Assembly: GCF_947507565.1 (NCBI RefSeq)
Contig: NC_089176.1
Span: 1,736,001 to 1,800,000, forward strand
Direction of reading: 5' to 3'
Source: Oscarella lobularis
Lineage: Eukaryota > Porifera > Homoscleromorpha > Homosclerophorida > Oscarellidae
DNA length: 64,000 nt
Shown here: piece after piece, positions 30,351 through 41,774 of the stretch
Position numbering within the stretch: position 1 is the first letter of the stretch
How the letters are laid out: the number at the start of each line of letters is the position of its first letter
Notes under the pieces: model-generated
Databases searched by the model: none
The model's input: the letters and a program-made list of their open reading frames with translations, nothing else
Told to the model about the DNA's origin: nothing
Translations under genes and position numbers: made by a program

Positions 30351-31568
30351 GTGCACCTTTCGGCCATTCTGTATTTCGTATTTCGTATTTTGGGTGTATT
30401 TTCTATTTCGTATTCTATAATTCGTATTTCGTATTTCTTACCAGTATTTACTGTTTGGTATTCTGCGTTTCGTATTTTGTTTGTCGTTTTCTTGTATTTC
30501 GTATGTCGTATGTCGTATGTCGTATTTTCTATTTTGTATTTCACCTATGTATGTATGTATGTATGTATGTATGTATGTATGTATCTATTTTTCTATCTAT
30601 CTATCTATCTGTCCACAAATGTAATTCAAATCAGCAGTACTGTACACAGTAGAAACGCGATGTGCACGTGACTAGAACAGATTTTGGGAAGAATCGCTAT
30701 ATAGGGTGAAACTAAACTTTATAGCGTACTACCCATTAATAAAATTGGCCCCTTAGGATATAGACGATGCTGATCCGCTCGATGTTGAAGAACCCCTGAA
30801 TCAATATGCTGCATCAGAAGTTTCAAAGCAAGTGGCTTCACACAACTGACAAATTCATCATAATTTCTTCATAAAGGAGCCAAATAATTTTGATACAAAC
30901 GCATATAGTCTGCAGAACAAGTGCTTCAAATTTCTTATGGTGCATTTAGTTAAGAACAAATGGCAGTGTTTTGTTGTTAGTTGTTCTGCTATATGCGTTT
31001 GTATCAAAATTATTTGGCTCCTTTATGAAGAAATTATGATGAATTTGTCAGTCGTGTCTTCAAAGCCACTTGCTTTGAAACTTCTGATGCAGCATATTGA
31101 TTCAGGGGTTCTTCAACATCGAGCGGATCAGCATCGTCTATATCCTAAGGGGCCAATTTTAATTAATGGGTAGTACGCTCTAACGTTTAGTTTCACCCTA
31201 TATGGCGATTCTTCCGAAAATCTGTTCTAGTAACGTGCACATCGCGTTTCTACTGTGTACAGTACTGCTGATTTGAATTACAGATGATAGATAGATAGAT
31301 AGATAGAAAAATAGATACATACATACATACATACATACATACATACATAGACATAGGGGAATGAAACACAAAATAGGAAATACGACATACGACATACGAC
31401 ATATGAAATACAAGAAAACGACAAACAAAATACGTAACACAGAAACAGTAAATACTGGTAAGAAATACGAAATACAGAATACGAAATACGAATTATAGAA
31501 TACGAAATAGAAAATACACCCAAAATACGAAATACGAAATACGAAATATGGAATGACCGAAAGGTGCA
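30351..31568. mobile_element. 1.2-kb palindromic element, related to the transposon to its right
   Basis: Arms of about 560 bp meet around a loop of about 60 bp near 30950. Outer ends are GTGCACCTTTCGG and CCGAAAGGTGCA, as in the 4-kb element at 31575. From the tip inward each arm has degenerate TTTCGTATTTCG-type repeats, a tetranucleotide run (TATG/GTAT then CTAT), and about 250 bp of unique sequence. No credible protein. It looks like a non-autonomous foldback relative. Confidence 0.85.
30545..30612 (+). repeat. TATG then CTAT tetranucleotide runs
   Basis: About ten TATG units followed by CTAT units. The reverse-complement run lies at 31289-31350 in the other palindrome arm, with a different copy number. 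Confidence 0.9.
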
Positions 31569-32030
31569 GGGTCCGTGCACCTTTCGGTCATTCCGTATTT
31601 CGTATTTCGTATTCTGTATTTTGTATTTTATACTAGTATTTTCTATTTGGAAATTCTAAAATTCGTATTTCGTATTCTGTTTTTTGTATTTCGTATCAGT
31701 ATTTCCGGTTTGGTATTCTGTGTATTTCATATGTCGTTTCTTGTATTTCCTATGTCGTTTTTTGTATTTCATATGCCGTATTTCGTATTCTGTATTTCGT
31801 ATTTAGTATTTAGTATTTCGTATTTCTTACCTGTATTTCCTGTTTCGTATTCTGTAATTCGTATTTCGTATGTCGCTTTTCGTATTTCGTAAATTGTATT
31901 TCTTACCAGTATTTCCTCCTTGGCGTTTATATGTCTATTGATTTGGCATTCCTGTTCTGAATTTGGTACTTCTTAACTCAATTTCCTGTTTTGCATTAAA
32001 GACCGAATTAAGAATACTATTTCAATGTGC

Positions 32031-33499
32031 TTACAACACTTTAGTCAAAGTGATATAAAACTTAATAGCTGCTTTAAACGATGTGGAATCGCCATTAACA
32101 ACATTTCCGAAAATAGTTTCCATAGATGGAAATCGTCGATGAAAAAAGGATTCGCGTCTTGCAATTCTTTGCGGATGCTGTTCCAGTGGGTCTTGGCCGA
32201 AGTTACTTTGACGGGTCAAAGTTCCCCCTTCATTTTCAAAACAAGTAACAGCTTCTTCAAATGTTGGTATTGAAGGAAATGGAACAGATCCTGTTCTTCT
32301 TGCGGACGAAGCCAAGGTGTTCGGAACTCCTTTTCCTGCATTACCAAAAATAATATCTTATTATTGTTTTTCTATAGCGTTTTCATCGGGAATAACGTGG
32401 TTATTCCATGAAGAAACCATAATTTTGCAGCCGTGAGAAGCCACCTGCTTCGTGACTGCTGACACGGCAAATTGCTGTTGAGGGTCTTCCAGATCAATGT
32501 CATCGGCGTCGTTCATTTCATTCAAAGCCATCTTTATCGGGTAGTTAACTCTACCGTTAACCTCCACCCAGATTCGCTCTATTGTATGATTCTGCCAGAA
32601 ATCGTATCGTGACACGGACATATCGATTTCTGCACTACTTAGAATTACATGCGTTGAACACGTCTGAACAACAGGACGACGTTGAGGGTTTGTGCGGCAG
32701 CCAGATAGCATATCCTGCACGTGAAGCATTAGATAATGCTCACGACCATGGTCCACTCTTATAGTGTCCCAAATCCCGTGGGTCCAAAGAATAGGTCTAC
32801 AATGGAATAACATTGCTTTATTTAAGGGTGCCACTACTCATTGAAAAAGCCTACTCAAAAAGAGATTCGTATATTGTTATCGGATTCTTAAGATATCGAC
32901 ATTGTAATAAACGCTACAATCATCCCCAAAAATCCATCAATGGCCGCATAGTGTGTCACTCCGTACATGACGAGCTTCTCATTTTGATCCACATGCAGTT
33001 TGTGTCCAAAATATTCTGCCGTATACGGAGTCGGGTTGATTTGGCGCTCTGCGCGAATGTGCCGAAGCCTTTGATATCCAGGAGCAACAGTACGTAACGC
33101 TTGAGCGACTCTTCTGCTGCTCACACGAAATCCCCTTGCAAGCAGAAGTCCCTTCATGGTCTTACGACCGTACGTTGGTCCAACCTAAATTGATAAGAGC
33201 AGAAATTGAACTTTCAAAATGGCAGATATTATACGTTATGTACGTACGTCTCTAATGGCTTCATAGACCATGCGATTGAGCTCTGTTTGGCTCAGTCCAC
33301 TTCTTAAGGTAATATTGTGTTTCGCACAGAAACGACGAACACTCATCTCGCTGAATCCGCGTTGTCCAGGGTTTCTAGCGGAAAGCCGTGCGCTGATCGC
33401 CTTGTGCGTCTGTCCTTCTGCTACCATAGCACGTACAGCAGCCGCATTAACTTGATCCATCTCTATTCTACCAGACGTCACGTGATATCGATTGTACAC
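32031..33499 (-). CDS. DDE integrase-core transposase (one frame break)
   Basis: Exon 1 (33499-33248) encodes an HTH-like start (EGQTHKAISARLSARNPGQR, then SEMSVRRFCAKHNI). Exon 2 from 33184 carries GPTYGRKTMKGLLLARGFRV and the first catalytic Asp in GHKLHVDQNEKLVMYG. Later exons carry WDTIRVDHGREHYLML (second Asp), NHTIERIWVEVNGRV (Glu), then ASHGCKIMVSSWNNH and a tail to 32031. Introns have GT..AG borders at about 33247-33185, 32793-32852 and 32581-32645, plus one near 32400-32340. This is the integrase-core family common in fish, coral and sponge genomes, distantly like retroviral/IS3-type integrases. After MSIS the frame shifts (near 32888), so this copy is probably just inactivated. It shares a tiny divergent promoter with the Cys-rich gene. 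Confidence 0.7.
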
Positions 33500-33532
33500 G
33501 TGCGCATGCTAGCAATCCGCCATTTTGCCATC
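33500..33532. promoter_or_regulatory. Very short divergent promoter with YY1-like box
   Basis: The ATG of the integrase gene (33499, -) and of the Cys-rich gene (33533, +) are 33 bp apart. Between them lies GCCATTTTG (near 33519), a YY1-type CCATNTTG element that in animals often sits at start sites and can position transcription both ways. Confidence 0.4.
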
Positions 33533-35005
33533 ATGGAATTCCTTCTAGTTCGTGGGAGAAAGGAGTTTCGCCTTCGCCAGGCTCAAATAACTGCGACCAG
33601 AGTTGCTTTGCTGTTTCAGGTAAGTCTTTATCAGCTAAGAGAATGGCGATCGGCGTGTCGTGTGGCCAAACTCGTTTGAACGCGGGGTTCTCTCGAATTT
33701 TCCAAGTCTAATTTGCGCGTCCTCTGTCAATTTTCGACTTTTCACTAACATATTTTGTTCACAGATTGTAGAATTAACCGTTCATTTGATCGACGATAAC
33801 ACAGGCCGTTCTGAATTTCCCGACGCGGAAGGAAGCTTTGATTCGCCGGTTTTCCTGGAGGCACAAGGCTCGTCGTCGGCGGCGAGGGAAAAGATGCGTC
33901 GGGATTCCTGTCCCCGCCATCGAGCTCAAGGCAGTCAGTTTATCATTCTACCCCATCACTAATTTGGTCCTACAACCTTTAAAGTCTTCTTCTACCAACC
34001 CTCCCACCCCTCCGAGTGCGTACGGCGACAGCGAATCTTCGTCTTTTTCAGCATTTGGCAGTCACACTGGAGCATCGTTTGGCGGTGGGCAGATGCAGCC
34101 GAGAACAACGGGAAAGCGATCGTGGTCCTACTCAAGGAAAGGAAAAGAACGTGTCGACAGTCACAGTCGCCGCATTAAAATCTTTAAAGGGCGAGTGAGA
34201 AGTGGCAGCCTCACAAAAACGGGCAATCAACTATGGGTACCGATTACGGAGAAAACGGCAAATCAGCCGTACATTGTCGAAGCTGTGACGCATCAGTTAG
34301 GAAGAGGCAGATGGGCACTTGTAAGTCCCGACGGATTGGAGATAAAGGACATGCCGGGAACTCGAGGTATTTATAATAATATAATTAAAACGTTTAGTTT
34401 TCCAACATCATTTATTAATTATGTTTCATTTTTTAGGAATGGGATTTTGGGCACAGCCTGCCAGACATATCTATGTCATTCCAGAAAATGAGAAGCCTGC
34501 GACAGTTCTTTTGTCGTCGTCTAGCGACGAAACCGTCGAGCAGGTCATTGAACCCAAAGAGAAACGAGCCGCTGGTGCACCGGATACCCTTATTCTGCTT
34601 GGCATCGAGAAGAAGGTAGATGAAATTAATGCCAAGGTCACCAAGTGCATGAAACCGTCTGCTGAAGTCATTCCAGCGTCTATGAAGACCGCTGTGCAGA
34701 ATTCATTTCCCTGCCGTATTTGCCTCAAAAAGCCTCTAGATGAACCACCAATGGTTGCGTCATGCTGCCAAGCGATCATAGGATGCGAAACATGCGTCGC
34801 AGCTTGTTTCGGCGATGATGAAGTGAAGGACTGCCCCCAACTGTCGCACCGGTGGAGCCCTGGCAAAAACCTTTGCCATTCGTGGCCTGGAAGAGTTCTT
34901 CTCCAAAGTGAGTCACTGTCAAGTCACGGAGGAGGGGTCGTCTTCTGGGTGACTGGTTCTTATGGGAAAGCCTGCTGTTCTTGTTGCAGGAACCACCATC
35001 GATGA
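33533..35005 (+). CDS. Cys-rich (RING/treble-clef-like) partner protein of the two-gene transposon
   Basis: Exon 1 (33533-33619) encodes MEFLLVRGRKEFRLRQAQIT and ends at CAG|GTAAGT; exon 2 starts at 33765 (IVELTVHLIDD). After a Ser-rich stretch the protein has SGSLTKTGNQLWVPITEK and YIVEAVTHQLGRGRWALV, then an intron (34366-34436). The C-terminal part has FPCRICLKKPLDEPPMV, SCCQAIIGCETCV and later a His/Cys-poor end, which resembles a degenerate RING or U-box-like zinc site. The frame changes within exon 2 (near 33890), so either an intron is missed or the copy is decayed. Function unknown; co-location inside shared inverted repeats suggests a transposition cofactor. Confidence 0.5.
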
Positions 35006-35580
35006 CGAGGATTTTGTTGTTTCTCATGGCGGAAACCTACTACTGATTGTGTTGCGTAGTAGATGGTCTGCTAGTTGTTCTGAGGCTTTTCTCTAGCAGC
35101 GTCACACTACTGCCTGAGTTGCGTAGTAAACGCTGATTCTTGCATGCAAATAAAACTTTATAAAATTCACGGCGTGACCAAGATAAGTACGACGTACAAA
35201 ATATGACACACCAAGAACAAAATACGAGATATGAAATACGAAATACAAAATATGAAACACAAAACACAGAATAGGAAGTAAGAAATACTGGTAAGAAATA
35301 CAAAAATACAAAGTATGATTTAGTAATTACAAAATACGAAATATGAAATACGAAATAGAAAATAAATATACAAAATAAAAAATACGAAATACGAAAAACG
35401 ACATACGAAATACGAAATACAAAAAGCGGAAATACTGGTAAGAAAATACGAAATGCTAAGTACTAAATATAAAATACAGAATACGAAATACGAATTTTAG
35501 AATTTCCAAATAGAAAATACTAGTATAAAATACAAAATACAGAATACGAAATACGAAATACGGAATGACCGAAAGGTGAC

Positions 35581-35870
35581 CGTGCACCTTTTGGCCATTC
35601 CGTGTTTTGTATTTCGTATTCAGTATTTGGTATTTCTTACTATTATTTTCTATTTCGCATTCTAAAATTCGTATTTCGTATTCTGTTTTTCGTATTTCTT
35701 AACAGTATTTCCTGTTTGGTATTCTGTGTTTCGTCGTTTTTCGTATTTCGTATTCTGTATTTTGTGTTTCTTCAGCAGTATTTTCTATTTCGTAATCCGT
35801 ATTTCGTAATCTATAACATATTCTGCATTTTTGTATTTCTTACCAGTATTTCTTAAAATAATCATCAGAC
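35581..35870 (+). repeat. Solo terminal repeat of the TTTCGTA transposon family
   Basis: Starts GTGCACCTTTTGGCCATTCCG and continues with the same TTTCGTATTT-type sequence, then stops near 35860. No matching second repeat is seen. Confidence 0.7.
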
Positions 35871-36345
35871 GGCTTCGTTTTGTCAAAAACTTTGCTGGAT
35901 AGTACATTTCAACGCCTATTGATATTCAAAACCCGGATCTAAAACGGTTTCCTGAGTTTGGCAAGGTTAATAAATAGCGCGGATGGAGTCTACGATTCAC
36001 ACGGCTGACGTAACGTTATAATTCTCTTCATGCAAGCGTTTGGCACGAAGTCCAATTGACGTCCAATCAGAAGGAGCATGGAAATATGGCAGAGAACTAG
36101 TTACTGGTGATTTCACTTGCCTTTTTGTTGGCTACGGCATGAACCCATTCTCACCAAGGAATTTCCTTGTCAGGTTGTGAGCTGTATATCAATAGTAAAT
36201 ACGTTCATTTGCTGGACAATTTTCCTACGTAAAATAACTCTTTAGAGTAGAGAGATATGCACTACTTAGTAAGCTGGCTCACTCACAAGAGTTGATTTAC
36301 CTGAATAAAAAACATTTGCCGATATCCGAGTCGCACGCGCGTTTG
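35871..36345. other. Stretch without a recognisable gene
   Basis: No domain, RNA gene or repeat is recognised. Confidence 0.4.
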
Positions 36346-36349
36346 ATCT

Positions 36350-36512
36350 ATGGAGAAGGGAGGGCCGGAGTTGTTCGAAGATCCGGTCGCCTATTCCGAC
36401 CGATACTACTCTTTCTTTCGAAGAAGTCTCGAACCAGGGATACTAGTATCCCTGCTGGGACGTGAGCTCTCATCGGGTCCTCCAGCAACGTCTCGCGGAT
36501 TTTAGACGAGCT
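36350..36512 (+). CDS. Possible coding exon, unknown
   Basis: From the ATG at about 36350 the plus strand reads MEKGGPELFEDPVAYSDRYY and stays open for about 50 codons to a stop near 36508. Composition is protein-like, but no domain or splice partner is evident. The minus strand is also open here (36572-36348). Confidence 0.2.
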
Positions 36513-36698
36513 GTACAAACGAGCGAATCTCGCAAATGCATTCTCCGGTGGCCAGATCATTCTGTCGCTCATAGTTCAGTGTACACAAGTCAAGCTAACG
36601 TGCGTTTGAAGGCTAGGTAGGACCTGGAGAGAAGAGGGAGTTTATTCAAAAACGGAAGCAAAACTATAGTCATTCCTTCCGATTTGAGCCATTTACGA

Positions 36699-37246
36699 TC
36701 ACGCAATTTCGAATGAAATAAAAAAGATGCTGATTCGGTACTTTCGAAATTGAAAATAGCAACAGACCGAGAGCCCCAGCTGGAGAAACTCATCGCACCT
36801 CTCCTTCGCTTTCTCGAACAACTCGGAGACGGATACCCGGTACTTCAATCGCAATGCACGGGAATTTCTCTTCCTCCTCTTCAAAAAGAGCGCACACGTC
36901 GGGTCGGTAACTGCCTCACAGGACAACTCGACATCTTTATTGAGTGCAACGATGATGGGCAACTTCTTATCTTTTATCCAGTTTCCTAGGAAACGAATGA
37001 TTTTTGGTAAATCTGCTGGACGAACACGTCCTGAAATGCTTGTGACAACAAGACACTATTGACGTATTCCACTTTAAGACCCCGCAATTCATCGTTGGCA
37101 ACTTCATGGAAATCAAAAGGAGCCGGTATTGTGGTGACTTTGGGCTGGCTACCGCTGGAATACAATACCTCTCGATTGCCATGTATCGCAAAATAATCCT
37201 CAGCCTCTGAATCTGCAAAAGCAAAAAGACACCCATTTTTAAACAT
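36699..37246 (-). CDS. Unrecognised coding remnant, two frames
   Basis: One frame (37246-36986) reads PAPFDFHEVANDELRGLKVE; the next (about 37015-36699) reads LPIIVALNKDVELSCEAVTD and SVSELFEKAKERCDEFLQL. The two overlap near 37010 in different frames, so a frameshift or a short intron lies between. Possible splice donor after EFLQLG. I know no family for it. It could be part of an older mobile element. Confidence 0.3.
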
Positions 37247-37339
37247 AGGTTATGGTCACGTGCATCTTCTACTATTTAATTAAAATTAATCTCTACTGGA
37301 GATAGACACGTGGTCAGCAAAATCACGAGAAAAAGTGTC

Positions 37340-37380
37340 CAGAGCCGTATATAAAGATTTATTCTTTATATACGGCTCTG
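37340..37380. repeat. Perfect 18-bp-stem hairpin
   Basis: CAGAGCCGTATATAAAGA and its reverse complement around a 5-bp loop. It could be the tip of a foldback element or a transcription-related hairpin. Confidence 0.8.
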
Positions 37381-37712
37381 CAAGTGACGATTGCGCGGTC
37401 AGCGGTCGGCTACGCAAACCAGTACAGTAAAACGAACGGTAATCGTAGCGCTTCGACCAAATGTGCAAATCGCAAAACAAAGTTCTACGTCGACATAGTT
37501 AGAACGTATCTAACGAAACTCCCTAGGTTCTTGCCACGAATCGCCGAATAGACAGTTACCACTTACCCTAATGCCCAGAAGAACGTGTACTACGCTTCCG
37601 GCTCCTTACGATAGCGTCAATACGTTTTGCAAATTGCAATTGTCACCATATACGACTACAGCACGACAAACGATCGACAGGCAATGAATAAAACATACAA
37701 CATAGAGGGTAC

Positions 37713-38130
37713 TTATAGAGGGTACTGTTCTTTAATGTGGGAAATAATGTTCCAAAACGCCGTGGATCCGCCTTGATAAAACTGCTTTCTCCACATGAAT
37801 TCGGGTAAATACGTCATGAGCAGACGTGAATGTATGACGTTGCGACTCCTAAGCATTCTCTTACAAGTCGACCACATGGACTCCACATTCTGCGTATGGG
37901 CTGCCGTAACAGGATCGACGAAATGACGAGAGTGGTTTACAATGGCATGAGCATAATTCCTCCCAGCCTGCGCTTGAATGCCAAGGTATGCCCGCCACTC
38001 GTCGCTGTAAATCGTTGTCTCGGGACGAATAAATTGGCGAATGAGGGGCATTAGTGTCGCCACGTCTCTCGACTGAACTTCTCCCGTATAAACACGGGAG
38101 GGGAGAAGGGCCTGGTACTTCTAAGGTGTG
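37713..38130 (-). pseudogene. ISXO2-like (Merlin-type) transposase, 3' remnant
   Basis: The minus frame reads EVQSRDVATLMPLIRQFIRP, then IYSDEWRAYLGI (catalytic Asp), SRHFVDPVTAAHTQNVESMW (with the conserved His/Thr/Gln-Asn-Val-Glu part) and EFMWRKQFYQGG. This is the C-terminal half of the IS1595/ISXO2 DDE domain, found in eukaryotic Merlin transposons. The N-terminal half is missing or frameshifted upstream of 38095. Confidence 0.7.
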
Positions 38131-38299
38131 AAAAGGTCACGTGGGACCCCCTTTGGGGGCAGCGGTCAGTCATGTGCTTCTTTAAATACTTGTCATAACA
38201 CCAGGGTATTATCGCTCTCGTGCAACTAGTTGTAGGTAAACAGACGAAACGGTTCGTGCTACCGCGGTTCAAATTCTTTTCAGGACATCATCAAGAAAG

Positions 38300-38690
38300 G
38301 TGGGATATGACCACACGCTTATTAATTGATTATGAAGAGGATGTCGTTTTGCAGTCATTGCCGCCTGCAGAAAAAGTAATGAAAATTTTAAACATAGCTA
38401 TTATACATGCTTGTTTTAGTCTATCTCTCGATCCAGTTTGCGTGATGAAGACATTCTTCCGTCTCGGCAAGACAGCGACTGCGTCTTTCAGTCTGGCGTA
38501 GACTTCATAATGCGTTTTCTTGTTTCGAGATTCAAGTCATTTTTTCATTTATCCAACGTCAGTCCTAAACGAAAACATCACAAGCAGCCAACGAAGGCAC
38601 GTATTACACCTTTGCCCATATTGGACGTCAACGAAGGGAAGACAGACGGCAACATCACCGTCCTAGATAATTTTAAGATGCCAAAAATTG
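38300..38690 (+). pseudogene. DUF6589-family fragment, copy 3 (cut by the Ty3 element)
   Basis: Two coding pieces: LLIDYEEDVVLQSLPPAEK (38318-38377) and, after introns, FKSFFHLSNVSPKRK ... ARITPLPILDVNEGKTDGNI ... VLDNF. Copy 2 has the matching region at 59440-59700 (ILPSPADKRETF, CPLEILDENERSIYG). The reading runs straight into the Ty3 long terminal repeat at about 38690; the rest of the gene is not found on the far side. Confidence 0.6.
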
Positions 38691-38810
38691 TAGCGATGAG
38701 TTCTCGTGTACAGGCGAGACTGACTCTTTATTTAGCTCCCAACTCAATATATACCGGTAGTTTACTACCCTCCTCCTATCCACGTGACCCCGTCTAATCC
38801 ATTTACACAT
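38690..38810 (-). repeat. 3' LTR of the Ty3 element
   Basis: Shares a near-identical segment with 54860-55000, including GACTGACTCTTTATTTAGCT and CCTCCTCCTATCCACGTGAC. The minus strand carries AATAAAGAGTCAGTC, a likely polyadenylation signal. A short insertion (ACCGGT) distinguishes this copy. Confidence 0.7.
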
Positions 38811-38939
38811 AGCGAACACTACAAACCTCCCCCTCCCATGTATCATATCCTCATGACACGCTACTCTATCCACTGACATCAACCTACGACTACAAAAATA
38901 ACGACTAAAATTCGACTCAGGGAGGAGGGTCCTCAACGC

Positions 38940-39795
38940 TTAATAGTTCCACAGAAAATCACTAGATTGGGCGGTGGTTTTAACTGCTGTTGAAGGTCTC
39001 GGGCGTTCCTGCGAACCACTTGCTACTTCCCCCTCTGAATCCTCATCCGGGGTCCTCGCAGACAAGTGATCGGTCGGACTATCGTCATTGTCGGTATCCT
39101 CCTCTTTTTCGGCCTCTTGTTCCCAAACGTCGCTTGTGTAGAAGGGAATCATTCGTTGGACGTGGACGGTGAGCTCTTTGCCCAATTCCACGTGAGATAC
39201 GGTGTATACCACATCTGATTTCTTCTCTTGTACGCGATATGGGCCTTCGAACCGGGGCGCGAGTTTGGGAGACAATCCCGGTCGGCGATGGGCGGAATGC
39301 ACCAAAATCAAGGACCCAATCGCGAACTCAACCGGTCGATGCTTCGAATCATAATACCTTTTCCTCATCTCGTCGACACGTTCCTGACGCTCTCTGGCCG
39401 ACTGAAACGCTTCCCGAATCTTCTTGGTGAGGTCGATTCCGCACTGCATGACATCCTCTCGTATGACTGACTCCGAACCGTCGATCACTTGGGTGGGAAG
39501 GTGTGCATCGCGGACGTGGACCAGGTAGAACGGCGTGTTTCCTATGGCATCGACGACGCTCGTTCGGTAGGCAAATGCGATTGACTCGAGGTATTCGTCC
39601 CATTTGATTTGCTTGTACGTAGGCTGACAAAGCGGCAGCGACGTATTGATTCATCCTCTCAACCTGACCGTTGGTTTGCGGATGATAGGCCGTCGGAAAT
39701 ATTTTTTAATTCCAATCGTGACGAGATTCGCTCAAGGAGTGCCGAAGTAAACTGGCTTCCCCGATCGGACAGCAATCGCTTCGGACAGCCATGAC
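38940..39795 (-). pseudogene. Ty3 integrase, C-terminal part
   Basis: From 39795 leftwards: HGCPKRLLSDRGSQFTSALL (second catalytic Asp region), then in shifted frames the Glu region and the C-terminal segment RVDEMRKRYYDSKHRPVEF, FAIGSLILVHSAHRRPGLSP, KLAPRFEGPYRVQEKKSDVV, ending in an acidic tail (EKEEDTDNDDSP) at 38940. The frame breaks near 39650 and 39500. The N-terminal part of the same integrase lies beyond the DIRS-like insertion, at 45816-46090. Confidence 0.75.
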
Positions 39796-40008
39796 GTAAG
39801 ACCAGAGATAGAAAAGAAGAGGGATAGGTAACTCGCGCTATCACGTGACATTTCTCTGACGCCAGGTTTGAAGCCGGATAATCCCGGATGCGTTCATTAC
39901 AAGGGGCCATAAATGATTCGATATTTCATACTTTTGAACTGTTTTGCAGCCTGTGGTGGGAAAACGTTCTTTATGTATGCGCTACTGTAAAAACCTCCGC
40001 AGAATTGT

Positions 40009-40800
40009 AAAAGTTACTAGCTCGTTTTCGATCGCCAAAGGTTAGGTGAACTTTTGCTTACTCGCACACCTACGTAAATGGGCCTAAGTTTTTTGATGGT
40101 GGAATAAACGACGCAAGGCATAACTGCAAAGAAGTATAAGTCACGTGAGGTCGTGACGGAAACTAGCTCTATTCTCTCTCTAGGGCAAGCTAGTCTCTTC
40201 CGAATAGCCTCACGCACTACGTCTATGATGGTACTATCATATATGGAAGCGTCGCTGTTTTTGCAGTAGCCGCAGCAAAAGACCGTCAGAGGGAGCATAA
40301 CTTTAGGTGCTAAACACGCCCATAACGTGACGTATTCCCTCGTAGCTTTGGAACAGCAGCTGCCTTGGCCGTAGGAATGAACGAAAGCGCTAAAGCAATG
40401 AATTGTGCTTCTTATTCACCCATCGAAAGGCTTCTAGAGTCATCGACGTACGAGTGGGAGGGAGCACAAGTCCGCGTGTCACGTGGTGATCGAAACGGGC
40501 TTCCGAACTCTTTGACGACGGTACACCCGTGGAGGCAATTGGGTTGTGGGCGTAGCGCGCACGGACCCGGGGCGGATGGTGTGCACCGAATCTCCGGGGA
40601 GACTCATCCCGGCCGGTGCGGATACCAATCCAAACCCCCTATACACTCGCCAACGAGACGCCCAGGCTCGTTGGCGACCCCTCCCCGTGGACTCAAATTA
40701 CACCAAACCATAGTGTATTTTGCACAACGTATACGGGACCTCCGCGACTATCGACAAAAAGTTCTCATGCGATAAATAGCACTCTCCGCTTACGTCGCCT
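40009..40800. other. 3' untranslated end of the DIRS-like element
   Basis: No domain is recognised. A minus frame at 40298-40017 has no family match. An internal complementary region is expected here for a DIRS element, but I could not identify it by eye. An inverted repeat (CCAACGAG / CTCGTTGG) lies near 40650-40675. Confidence 0.4.
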
Positions 40801-41758
40801 CTAATCGCGCAAGAAACTCGCCAGATCACGCGGATCCATCCTGATATAGCGCGTGTAAGCGTCGCTACGCCACCGTCCGAGCGTTCGAATCGTCGAGTCT
40901 TCAATCCCGGCTGCCGCCGCCGATGTCGCTGCGCCGATGCGAAAGCTGTGGCCCGAATAGCGATCGGCGGGGATGCCACTAGCTCGTAAGGCTGCTTTAA
41001 CGTGGTCGACGAGCGCCTGTCGCGACAACGCCCAGCCATCCTCAAAGACGAAAAGGGGGCCCATCTCCATTCCACGCCGCGCTAGGTAAGCCAGCAGCGC
41101 ATTCACCGGGCAGATGTCCGTCTCCGCTCTGCCAATCACGACGTCGACACCATTACGGAACGGGTCTGCTTTTGATTCTTTTAGGCGTAACCGGACGAAG
41201 GTCGGCGTTTCCTCGGCATGGCAGCGTAAATTCGCCCGAGCGAAGAAAGCCAAAGAATCCGATGCAGCAAGCCGCCCAGAGCATTGCAACGTCCCAGAGG
41301 TGAGCAAACGGGCTCCATGCCTCCCGTAGCTGGCGTAAAATTGTAGGTGTGACGGGAAGCCGCGGATCTGGCGCCGCTCGGCCCTGTACTCGCTTTATAC
41401 CCGCCAGGGCAAACTTGAGCTGCGGAAGGGGGCCCGCCAACGGGTCGGAACCACCGTCTGAAATCTGCACAAAACGCACGCCTGCCAAGTAAGTTTTAAT
41501 CAACGAATAACGTAAACCGTCCCTGGCTATTTGTGCGCAAAATAGACACAACGTTCGTTCGACCGCCGGGAACGGCGTCAGCGAGAAGCGACTGCAGAAA
41601 TTCACAAATCGACGCTGACCGGCGGCATAGACGCGGCGAGTGGAATCGGCGACGCCGCGGGCAATGAGTGCAGAAAGAGCTGACTCCACGGAAGCACCGG
41701 TGGGCAAAGTAGCTCCAATAGCGGCTGGGGGATCCGCGCTGGCTCCAGCGATAACCAT
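40801..41758 (-). pseudogene. Tyrosine recombinase of the DIRS-like element
   Basis: The frame from 41758 has ADSTRRVYAAGQRRFVNFCS (N-terminal SAM-like domain), TLCLFCAQIARDGLRYSLIK and GFFGFLRSGEF. The frame shifts near 41200 to the catalytic domain: FVRLRLKESKADPFRNGVDV (first Arg region), RYSGHSFRIGAATSAA (HxxR) and TLGRWRSDAYTRYI with the nucleophile Tyr. All catalytic residues are visible, so apart from one frameshift the enzyme is well kept. It would integrate the DNA copy by site-specific recombination. Confidence 0.85.
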
Positions 41759-41774
41759 GGCGCCATCGTCAAAA

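Larger units (their letters stand above)
31575..35580. mobile_element. 4-kb DNA transposon with long TTTCGTA-rich inverted repeats and two divergent genes
   Basis: The left terminal repeat starts GTGCACCTTTCGGTCATTCCG at 31575 and runs to about 31900. The right one, reverse complement, covers about 35190-35580. The repeats are built of degenerate TTTCGTATTTCG units and share non-repetitive blocks such as the segment around CTATTTGGAAATTCTAAAATT, so they are true inverted repeats. Inside are a DDE integrase-like gene (-) and a Cys-rich gene (+), whose starts are about 35 bp apart. No clear target duplication is visible because the left neighbour is a palindrome of the same family. Confidence 0.75.

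Noticed and set aside
29811-30356. 181-residue minus-strand frame
   Set aside because: Composition looks random, it overlaps the edge of the palindrome, and no domain is recognised.
30351-31900. Possible CRISPR-like or telomeric array from repeated TTTCGTATTTCG
   Set aside because: Units are degenerate, have no spacers, occur in inverted arms of a transposon family, and the host is a eukaryote; the motif is not a known telomere repeat.
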